From Spizellomyces sp. 'palustris' (Eukaryota > Chytridiomycota > Chytridiomycetes > Spizellomycetales > Spizellomycetaceae), in contig QEAR01000093.1 of the NCBI GenBank assembly GCA_006535965.1, forward strand, positions 19,432 to 83,431: a DNA stretch of 64,000 bases. The letters run 5' to 3'. Numbering within the stretch: position 1 is the first letter of the stretch; each line of letters opens with the position of its first letter. This document shows, one piece after another, positions 24,365-37,212 of the stretch. A model generated the notes under the pieces. That model saw only the letters and a program-made list of their open reading frames with translations. It searched no databases and was not told where the DNA came from. A program made the translations under genes and the position numbers.

Positions 24365-27300
24365 ATGGTCTTCCCTTTTCCCCCATTTGCGGTAAGTGAG
24401 CTTCAAATACGCACTCTGTTCTTTGCAGATAATGGACATATGTGAACGGTCACAGTGTACGTGGACATCAGATTCTCCCCACGAAAGATTTGGGGTATGA
24501 AATTATACCGAGGAGTGAACTTCGATGCCATTCTCCATATTTTTTTGTTCCTGAGAATCCAATTGAGCACAATTCCGCATCCCTTTATTCACCAAAGCCG
24601 TGCCATGCCTCTTACCCAGACTCGCTACCTTTTGTTGAAGCAATTGGTCTCAGTAACGATATTGTTGCTCGAAAGTTTATGCTGGAGGCAGTTGATCAGA
24701 TTTACGACCATGCGAAAGAGTCAACTGGCTCAAATGGAAATTGGCCATACTATGCAAGGAGCTTGTTTAATTGGTCGGATCCTAAAGCACAAGAAGCTAT
24801 AAGAGGGTTGCTGAATTTTGACCGACGAAACGGGAGCACTCGCTGGTACGATCGCCTTCCTATAACCTATTAATCTTCTATCTAAAATATCTGTACATTT
24901 TACGCGAATCCAGGCTGATCTTTCGATACTTTAAAACACCCCACGGGCAGGAGGGAAAAGTAGGAACCGGTGAGGAGGAGGAAGATCGCTGCCCAACTCC
25001 AACACCGGAGAACCCAAACCCACAACCTTCGTGTCTTCCAATGGAGTGTTCACCGATATCCGATACCACGTACAGGGTTGAACTCTTCGCGAATGGACCT
25101 GGCGGTGTAGATGCACTGAAGAAACACCTAAGCAATCATCTAAGAGATCTGCAAGATGATCGGTATTTTGCACTATTATCATTCCGCGTCGAATCTTGTG
25201 CTAGCACGTGCAAGAACACCGTAGCGGATTGGGCCATAGCTTTCATTGGCTTGCAAAAGCTTATTGACCACCCTGGAAGTTGTGCAAGTGAACTTGAGTT
25301 GAACGTCACGAGAATCTCGACTCCACCCTTGGACACTGCGCCCCTTCAGACAGCCCATATAATGAATGTTTATGACGTACTGATGATGCTCCCGGTAATG
25401 GTGTTTACAGTAATCTCCTCAATAATGGAGACTTCCAGGCTGAGGTTGCGTCGACAGATACTGAGCATTTTCATAGGACCTTAACAGCGTAGCACTATAT
25501 GAGTATTTGGTACCTTCGTTCGAAGATCTACTGAGAATACCAGCGGAATCAGTGATGTCCTCTTTGACGCTGATCGACGATGGCGCTACACCGTGCGTCA
25601 ACCATAATCACGAAGAAGTCTTTGCCGAAAACGGCGAAGTTGATGAGTGGTTCGCGTGCGATACTCAAACGTACGTGTCATCCCTGGTAGGGCCACCACT
25701 CAATTTGTGCTCTGCTAACTAACGCGGAAAAAGTGCCGAGGACCTAGAGGATAAAAAGATTAAACGGTACTCACATCAACGTCAAGCTATACCTCCAATG
25801 ACACCAAATGCCAGTATTCGGCAAGATATAGTAGGACATATATTTGATGACATATGGTCGGAGGTGAGAGGTCAGGGTTGGATTGGTGCTCCGCCCGAGT
25901 TAATACGAGATGATCATTGCTCCACTAAGAACATCTGCCACGTATTGTAGTTGGTTCCCATGTTCCATCCACTTATTGACGCATTGTCCGCCAGTGAGTA
26001 CCACTGTGATACGTTTTCCCCGAGATGGTATACTCCCAATGCTTAAGGGTATTAAACATTCACATTTCCATCCACCTAGCACTAAGAGGTTCAGAAGCGG
26101 ATGCACACGACAATGTCCACGCGACCAGTGGACAAGGAGGATTGGGGTACCCTGAAATGTTGTTTCAGGATGATAGCGACGACGAGGGCCTACTCAGTGC
26201 CATCACAATTCGCCCGGTTTCACTGCAAAAGCGGGAATCCTCAGCTCGTGTTCGCTCGACGTGGGTTTCGTTAATCTGCCCGTTCGTAATACCTTAACGG
26301 ACCCACACTAGTTTCTATCTGTTCAATAGGCACGACATTTTTGTAACTCCGGCGAATAGCCTGCTCATTTTAGAGGCGTCCTCGACATCGCGACCGGCAT
26401 CTGCGCGCCCAACGTCTGCACGAACTACGGTGTCTGCGCGGCCAACATCCGCGCGTCCCACGTCTGGACGTATTGCAGATGTGTTCAATCATTCTCAGCA
26501 CCAGAGCCATGCTGTCAGGCTGCAAAGCGCCGCACCAAAACCAGGCGGGCACAACTGGAAGCGGTTGGTAGGATTTCCAAATTCCCGAAGTCTCTTCTCT
26601 GACAGGATATCATTTTAGAAATAATCCGGGCATGCGACTATTACCCTTACCAGCTGTTCCTGGCCCTTCGACAGTCAACGCCATCCCCACTGCTTTGAAC
26701 GATACGATATATGGGACGAGGTAAGCTATCCAACTAGTCTAAAATAGAATATCGTAACGCAAAGCATAGCTCTGTCCGCCGGTAGTATTTTGATGCAACC
26801 TCACTTTCTTAAGCATAGGAATAGGACAGACCAGGATCCCTCCGTCAAATGCCTGGTACCTAGCAATAGTGCTATCAGATTGAGTCAACCGTATTAATAC
26901 CGCGCCATAGGGAGTCATCTAGGCCTTCTACCTCTGTAACTGGGAATCCTCATCTTTCGAAACGGTTACCACCTATTCGGAGTATCGGCCCCAATTCTCA
27001 CGAGGTGCTTGACACCGTGGCCCCGCCTAAGGTATATTGCTATTATTGTACGGTATAATCGCCTACAGCTGATCGCAGATTCAAGTCTACCCGTCATGTA
27101 TTATTTGAGACGCCAGACGTGGCCGACATACAAGCACAGCGGACTAGAGCTACATCACCGCGACCATTTTCGGCGAGGTAAAAACACAGACAATAGTATA
27201 TTGTAGGTCTTCATCATTGAAGGTTCGTTTGTAGAAGACAGCCGTCTGCGGGCCTACGTCGTCACCGTCCGCACACAGCAATGCTTGATGATTCCAGAGT

Positions 27301-27526
27301 AAGCGAGTCCTAGCAAGCAGCAGTGCTTACCAGATTGCTTACCTGTTGCGATTGTTGTCGTCATCAGTCCATCGCAAATGCAGCCCCTTCAAACCGGACA
27401 GCTGCAAAGTATATTCCACGCAATTTTTTTTCGCATGCCGCGGCAATAGCCAGCTTGACCGAGGATCACCATATTGTAATGGGAACAAGAGTGGCTCGAC
27501 GAGGTAGCTTTTCAAACGCCGGATGA
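24365..27526 (+). CDS. Unidentified multi-exon protein with Ser-Ala-Arg-Pro-Thr repeats
   Basis: I do not recognise this family with confidence. At least ten exons join in phase. A nine-codon first exon (ATG 24365, 'MVFPFPPFA') leads to 'ILPTKDLGYEIIPRSEL' and 'LFNWSDPKAQEAIRGLLNF'. Next come 'YRVELFANGPGGVDALKKHL', 'VADWAIAFIGLQKLIDHP', 'ALYEYLVPSFEDLLRIPAES' and 'EEVFAENGEVDEWFACD'. Then 'AIPPMTPNASIRQDIVGHIF' continues to 'DDIWSELVPMFHPLIDAL'. An acidic patch, a basic repeat tract (26397-26470) and 'LSKRLPPIRSIGPNSHEVLD' complete the C-terminal part. The layout (Asp-Glu-Trp segment, 'PP.TP' motif, disordered basic tail) recalls FAM149/DUF3719 proteins linked to cilia, but this is a weak resemblance. 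The last two or three joins are uncertain. Confidence 0.5.
26397..26470 (+). repeat. Degenerate tandem repeat encoding SARPT units
   Basis: Four to five imperfect 15-18 nt units encode (S/P)-A-R-P-T-type pentapeptides, with one diverged unit (ARTTV). The repeat is coding, basic and probably disordered; similar tracts often bind microtubules or acidic surfaces, which is inference here. Confidence 0.6.
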
Positions 27527-27764
27527 TAAAGCAACCAGGCTGACATTAAGATGAATGTTTAGGGGTCAAGTCAGCCATTAGTCGACGAAAGACAGCGACA
27601 AACGTGTAATGTATTTCTTATTTTTTTAAAGTTTTCACCCTCAATATTTTACATGTAAATGCAACGGACAACACCTATGTTTGATCGGGCCGCGCATAAC
27701 TAGCTATTTTTAGCTTTTTCCGCTCAAATTAGGTGTGACATCATGGCAGATAATATTGATTTGA

Positions 27765-28554
<790 letters not shown>

Positions 28555-28911
28555 TGTCAATTATGAATCGAATGAGAACCCAGTTTTAGGTCAACTCTGT
28601 ATTCCAGTCATTATTTGATGTTGGAGAAATTCTTGAGAACAAATTAATCATGTATTACCCTGACTATGGATGTTGGAGAACTTCTTACACAAAGAAGATG
28701 CCATTTGGTGTTTGGTCCGGGTATATTTGTCCAGCAAGGCCAAGCCCAGGAATGAAGATGTGAGATTTTTGTTTTTGGTAGGAGATAGTCCTTGCCACAC
28801 CAAAAGTTAAATGTTCGTTTCTTGGCGAAACCTGGTGACGGGAAAAAGAGAGCAGGTTATGCTGATTGTGTAAGCCCGACGCTGATGTAAGCACAGTGTG
28901 GACGTATTTCC

Positions 28912-29015
28912 ATAAACACGGCACAGCTTGTCAAAACGATATACATTTCACAGCACTTTATGCTTACATCATTGTAAACGATGATCTTCTAGCTGGTGCT
29001 TGCGGAAGTGCTCAG
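28912..29015 (+). pseudogene. Frameshifted inverted fragment of the DUF5011 gene last exon
   Basis: From 28927 the + strand reads CTTGTCAAAACGAT and on through ATGCTT..CATC..TTG.AAACGAT, GGTGCTT and GGAAGTGC, roughly 80 percent identical over about 86 nt to the last exon of the minus-strand gene at 20504-23907. One base is missing after CGATATA, so 'LVKT' and 'ALYAYIIVNDDLLAGACGSA' fall in different frames. No other domain of that gene is readable around it. This looks like a decayed, inverted partial duplicate. Confidence 0.6.
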
Positions 29016-29220
29016 CTATCAGTAGTTACAGTCTTGCCTATTCGAAGTCCACTCAATAAACCCCTCCTGTGTCCGGATGTTGAAACTTTGCTCCGATCGC
29101 TGAGAGACTTTCGCAGGCATTTCGCGTCAATTAAAAATGTTACGAAATCATCAAGATCTTCTTACCCAGTTTGACGGAGCCATGTTCAAACCTTCAACAC
29201 TTGCATTTCTCTCATCAGGA

Positions 29221-32200
29221 TTAACTGACCACGAATATGTTTGAGACCGTGATAAGGAAGGCACGAGGGCACGTTTCCAACGCACCTCTTTCTAATACCA
29301 ATTTTCGAAAAATGGAGTATAACAAAAGGAATCCGCCGAAACTCATGGGAACGAGTAGAAAAATAGGATCGACGTTCATTGACGTGAAGAAAAGTGCTAC
29401 AAAGAAACAACACATGTCAGCGAATCATGGGGTTGTTAGCCGCAAACTAAGAGATACTTGCCATTCATTAAAGGAGTGTAAACAATGAAAAAACCAACCG
29501 CACAGCCGGCAAGGAGGGCATACCACGTCTTTGGATTTCTAAAATGTCGCTGAGCCGAGCACATTCAAAGGCGTGAGACATTGTGTTAATCACAACTTAC
29601 TCGACCATAAACTTTCCAAAAGGTAGTCTCAAACGAGCTTTGCAAGCGAACAGGTTCCACACTTGTATAATCAATACTGACAGGTAGAAACCGCTTTGTG
29701 CTTGCTTGAGTGCTTCAAATTGTGCATCACCCAGCTTTCCAACAGTTAAATTCATGCGGCATCCTTGGGCCGGCGTTCACACGCACACTACTCACCACAT
29801 AGGATCCATCGCCCAACTCGAGTGGAGGACTATGCGGTAGGAAGTAGCGCCTGCCTTTTTGTGCACGTACCGCATCCGCCCCTGATATGCCGAATGAGAA
29901 CCAGAGCACAGCAAAGAATGTCGCGAGGCCACCGCAACATTCAATAACTCCGCCCTCCAGGTATGCCCACATCATCACATCTCCATCTACCAACCTCTCT
30001 CCAACGATAAACCCCTGGGTGAGCTCTCGCCATGCACGATACTGCGCCCTCCAGTATCCGGGTTGCGTGAGTACCGCCCGGACCTCAAACCACAATTTCT
30101 CGTATCGAGATCGGATTCGAGCTGCTGCTGCTTCTGCTGCTTCTGCGCCAACCACATTCTGCTGTCGAATATCTTCCATGAGCAACTCTGCATCTTCATC
30201 TACCAGCCTGGCCATCAGCATATGGGACTCGGTATACGTGGCAACTGCCAAAGGGATCCCTTCGTGGGAATCCGATCGCACTCCCCCGTCGTCCTCCGCA
30301 TTCTCATTTTCTGTTGATAAACCAGCCTCGCCTGCCTCCGCTGCAATTTCTTCGTCCATAGCTCTCCGCTTTGCGTCTCGACGCAGTCTTCGCGCATGCA
30401 TTACAGCCATGATGCTTTCTTCTGTAACAGGTCGACGAGGCGGCATCTTCATGATCAACTCTTCATCTTCTGGTGGTTCGAAAGCAAAAGATAACGTGAT
30501 AAAAAGTTCGAATCCCAAATCTACCGCAAGAATTTGAATTGACGTAAGGCACTGGGGGATCGGAACAAGAACAAAGAGAAGGTAGGGAATCACTTCCGCC
30601 ATGATATGTGTCAGGGAGTATTTAATGGCTTTTTTCAGATTCCAAAATATGAGGCGCCCTGAGGGTTACAAGTTAATGATCGACGCATTTGAACATTTTC
30701 AAATATATCCTGTTACCTTCCAATATACCTTTCACAATGGTTGCAAAATCGTCATCCAGTAGCACCATTCCAGCTGCCTCCTTGCTTACATCACTTCCAG
30801 TCTTATTCATGGCTATTCCGAGATCTGCTTTCTTAAGCGCGGCAGCGTCGTTCACACCATCCCCTGTCACGCCAACGATATGCCCTAGGGCTTGTGCTCG
30901 CGTTACGATGTCTAATTTTTGTGCTGGGGAGGTTCTAGCAAAGACTACCTCGTCGTGAAGAAGTATGTGTAGCCAGTCGCTATCAGTCAAATGTGGAAGA
31001 ACCGACCCACTTAGGATGACGCACGAAGCATTGTCCCGATCTCGGATAGGACGTGCAACAGGAAGGTCGTCATAATATGAGAGCCGCGTCGGAGACAGAG
31101 AAGTGACAAGGTTGATGGATCTTCCAACGCTCTCTGCTGTTAACGGGTGATCGCCGGTAACCATAACTACCTTTATCCCGGCACTGCGTACTTGCCCAAT
31201 CGCCTGGCGTACGCCAGTTTTGGGTGGATCTTCCAGAGAAACAAGTCCGACAAATGTAAGATCTGTCTAATGCAAGGAATGGATTGGCAGGTTAGGCTGT
31301 AAAAACTCTCGACGCGCGAACGCGTTACTTTGCTCTAGTCGCCTTACAGTGGGAAAGTTATTCTTTTCCTTGTCGAACTTCCAGTTATCGGGATACTTCT
31401 TCCCATGCAGCTGCAGCATCGCGAACGCCAAAACTGCAAACATCAGTGAGCTCTTTTATTAGCCAAGTGAACGTACAGCTCCACTTGTGGTCTGAATTCA
31501 AGTCATATACCTCTATGTCCTTTTGCGCACATTTTTGCATGCGCATCTACGAACTGTTTTTCATCAGTATCAGTTATGGGGACCGCCTTTCCATCAATCC
31601 AGACGGTGCTACAACGCTTCCAAACAACTTCCGGTGCGCCCTTCATATGTAGGGTAAGGCCGCCCGTCAGGTGTCCCTTCCGATGAATGGAAATGTGGCA
31701 TTTGGTGTCAGAGGTAAAAGGAACTTCAAATACTTTGGGGTACAACACTGGAAGCTTTGCGCAATTATCAATTATTCTTAGGCTAGAACAAGGCAGAAAC
31801 TGCCACCCTTCGTCTCAAACTTACCTTATCTATGTTCATCAGCTTGGATCCAGCCCATCGTAAAAGTCCTGCTTCTGTTGCATCGCCCAATGCAACTCTC
31901 TGCTCCAACGGAATATCCGTTCGATCAAAGCGGGCTCTGGCAATAAACCGATTTCGACCGTGAGTACAAGGCGTAACCCCACCAAAAACCTTAAGACCTC
32001 TACCTGGTGCATGTGGCACTCATGTGAAGTATCTGGGGAATACCACTTCCATCCATTTTCAAAGGTCTTTCTCCCACCGGACACTCTTTCGGGCCTCCAG
32101 GTCCCGCGAACCACACAATACCGCTAGTGTACAAGTTGACAACTGTCATTTCATTCTTTGTCAGAGTTCCTGTTTTATCTGTAGCGAGCATCGTCACAGC

Positions 32201-33684
32201 ACCGAGCGTTTCAACCCCATGAAGATCCTTTACCAGAACGCTCCGTTCCGCCATGCGTCTTCCTGCTATCGTCAATAACATCGTGACAGTGACTGCTAGC
32301 CCTTGAGGAATCCACGCGACGAGAATTCCTATCCCAAACGTTAATGCGTAGTTAAAGTTACGCCCGCGGGCGACCGCAAATAAAAAGAATATCAGAGCGG
32401 TGATAGTGGCAAGCACTGATATTGTATGACAAAAGCGGTGTATCTCCGAGGAGAGAGGCGAACGGCGCTTTTTTTCGGCCTTTGTAAGCTCGGCGATTTT
32501 TCCCAGAACCGTTGCATCTCCCGTCCCAATGACAATTCCATAAGCTTCGCCGGACACGATAACACTTCCGTTGAACACCATATTGGGAGCGTCAATCGCT
32601 TCTACATCAGGTGAAGTCCCATTTTCCAAAGCAGTTCGACCTAGTGGATCGCTTTCTCCAGTAAGACTGGACATGTCTACCTTACAATCAGTGCTATGAA
32701 ATAAAACCATATCTGCGGGTACTTTAGCGCCGGCACGAATCAGTGCAATATCTGCAACAAAGTGGATATGAGCAAAACTCGTCAGTTGCCAAGCGTACGA
32801 ATGCTGTATCGACCTCCAGGGACTATCTCCCGTGCTAGTACAGTTTTCAGTTGTCCAGATCGTATCACCTCCGCTTGCGCGGGAATGAGATTTGTGAACG
32901 AGCCCAAGATTGCAGCGATTTTCTGAAGTTCATAAAATTCGATACCTGCGTTAATAAACGCGACACCAATCAGGATGCATCCGATATATGCCTGTATTTG
33001 TAAGAGCATGAGAATATATAGAGTCTATTTACAGCAAGAATACTCACATTCTCAAAGTAGTCCACTTGATTGATTGCGTAAGTTATCAAATAACCGGTTC
33101 CTGCCGCACCCAGAAGCACATTGAAGAGATTGCCCAGACATTGAAAGAACTTCCAGTACCAAGGAGTACGACGGGGCGGTGTAAGCGCATTTGGTCCATG
33201 TCGCATCGCTCGCTCAACAATATCGCTTGGGGAAAGCCCTTGCGATTTCAACGGGTTCCGAGAATTAATTGTCGTGGAATATTTATCGGCAAGACTAGCT
33301 AGACTGAGATGGTGATCGACCTGCCAAGCCATGAGCTCAAAGCTATAAGTGAACGGTCAACTTCATTAATATACTTACAATATCAGTCCTAAAGCTGGAG
33401 GGCTTTTGATCAATTTCTTGCTTGGTAACTGCTTCCTGCTCTTCCACCACACTCTTTCCTTTTCCTGTCGTAAGAGCGAGCCCAGATCCAGCGATACGCT
33501 CCCGCACATCGGCTGCTATAGAAGCTGCTGCAACGCGCGACTTTTCTCTCCGGACTTCATCGCTCTCGATTTCGGCTGCCGATTTTTCCACTCCGTGAAA
33601 CAGAGCTGCCATGCCCTGTCTCTTTTCTGTAGTATTTGGCACGTCATCTACTGCTCTACAATGCGGGGCCTCCTGGTCGGACAT
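29221..33684 (-). CDS. Type IIC (Na+/K+-ATPase-like) P-type cation ATPase
   Basis: A gene of more than ten exons encodes a complete P-type ATPase alpha-type subunit. Seen in order: a cytosolic N-tail (113 residues); 'RHGPNALTPPRRTPWYWKF' and TM1-2; the actuator-domain TGES in 'DMSSLTGESDPLGRT'; TM4 'LVAWIPQGLAVTV'; the phosphorylation site 'DKTGTLTKNEMTV'; the nucleotide-domain 'KGAPE'; 'VTGDHPLTAESVGRSINL'; the hinge 'GVTGDGVNDAAALKKADLG'; then TM5-10. 'RLIFWNLKKAIKYSLTHIMA' and 'ILAVDLGFELFITL' correspond to TM5 and TM6. Key Na+/K+-pump residues differ (PEGL to PQGL, LGTD to LGFE), and about 130 residues are inserted between TM6 and TM7. One intron, 29397-29461, is GC-AG. It presumably sits in the plasma membrane; ion specificity is open. 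Confidence 0.9.
29397..29461 (-). other. GC-AG intron in the P-type ATPase gene
   Basis: In minus-strand orientation the intron begins gcaagt, the consensus for GC donors, and ends ttgtag. It joins 'VYTPLMN' to 'ALFFTSMNVDP' in phase 1 (G|CA). Without it the frame closes before the last two membrane helices. Confidence 0.7.
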
Positions 33685-35047
33685 CTGTCTATTGGCAAAC
33701 CTCTATAGCCTCTGTCAGGTGAAGCAGTGGGGAAGCTGACGTTATGTAAGCTCTTACGGCATCAGAGTCACTATATAATGTATTGGCCAAATGTCACACA
33801 CAATACACCCGAGTGGATTGAACCACCTGGGCTCCGAAAAAAGCGAACCAACTAACGACTACTAGGCCTACTTACACATGCAACACATAACGGTTGGTAA
33901 ATCCTACTAGGCCTTTGGTTCCCAAGCTCTTTTTGGTCGGAGGATGTTCAGATACTAGTAAAATCAGAGGTAATAAGCATGAGAAAATTCAAGCACGTTA
34001 CCTGCGATCGCAGCAGCATCGTAGTAGTAGCGTTGCAAGGTGATCTCTGTGCATTGCTGTTATTGCCGGGAGGGCGAGGTCCTCGGCACCAGATTGGCAT
34101 TCGTCTCATGATTGATTTGCTTGAGAATTAGAGATGCTTGAGAGTCGAGGATAAAGAACAAAACGGGGGAGAGGGAAAAGGAGGGCTTTATATAAAAAAA
34201 TAACAAGTGGATATAATGAGTCATGCATGTGGCAACTGCTACAGGAGAATATTCCACTCAGCAGATGGCCCCAAGGGGCAATAATCAATGGCTGCATGTA
34301 CTGTACTGGACCCGTTTTCATGTTTATCTTCATGATAATCATGTCACAATAAGTGTGGTTAATTCCATTGGCTGCAATGCTACATGGCATTGACATTTTG
34401 TATTTTCCACAAACTAGGAGCGTAAAAAACAACCGCTTTGAAGGCCGGCGATGCAATCAAAATGAGAGTATGCATCCATTATTCTGCCATTCTGATGGTA
34501 ATAAGCAGTTCTTCTTGGTCTGTAAACAGAAACCTCTGTTTAAAGTATAGGTGATTACCCCACCTCCTGTAGAATTTTCTCAGTAGGGCCGTACAGCTCG
34601 GAACCCTGCAGTCGGCGTGTAGGGGTGGAATAGGAGCGAGCCCATTGGGTATGTGTTGGATATGTACTGTAGTGACACTTCCCTGCGCCATCAGAAACAT
34701 CGGCCTGATCATGACTTCACCCAGCTAAGCCACTATCTGGATTACGTTCACTTCCGTTATTCGATGGACTGTACCACTTGCGTGCACGTTGTTGTTCTTC
34801 ACATTGTCAATCTACTGGCAACCAGTGCCTCATGGGTCAGGCTCCTGACGCAAGCAGGCGCACTGAAGTGCATCCAGTCACTCCCGACTTGCTGGCTACT
34901 GATAACGAGGTCTTGCGCGGTCATTAAGACAACTTATGTTCACGTTTAGTGGCACACAAACCGTCGCAATCGATTGAGCATTGTATTACGCCAGTAGCTT
35001 CGCAAGGTGGCATGCATAGGTGGCAATAACACTGCATTTTTAAAAAT
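33685..35047. other. Intergenic, no gene seen
   Basis: About 1.36 kb between the ATPase start and the MetAP2 stop. The short ORFs are unrelated to anything I know and lack splice support. It should contain the ATPase promoter; a small A-rich tract lies at 34190-34205. Confidence 0.55.
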
Positions 35048-37033
<1,986 letters not shown>

Positions 37034-37212
37034 CTGGTCCTGTTACAGCCGTTTTTTTCGGTTGGGGTGTCGAAAACCACCTTCGTCACAGTTTTTTTGA
37101 TTAGCCAATTTGGCTAATTTCGGATAAATGACGGATATGAGGTTTGCACAGGTTCCATACACCCTGGCCGGGGCAATCTTTCGTCTGCATTTTGTAGCAT
37201 TCGAATATTAGG
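37034..37212. promoter_or_regulatory. 179-bp divergent promoter of MetAP2 and VPS33
   Basis: Start codons of two highly conserved divergent genes are 179 bases apart. A GGTT(T/C)CATAC-like stretch is visible, but no TATA box or known factor site was recognised. Confidence 0.45.

Noticed and set aside
29887-30537. Long plus-strand ORF of 216 codons
   Set aside because: It is the antisense shadow of the P-type ATPase exon and has no conserved motif.
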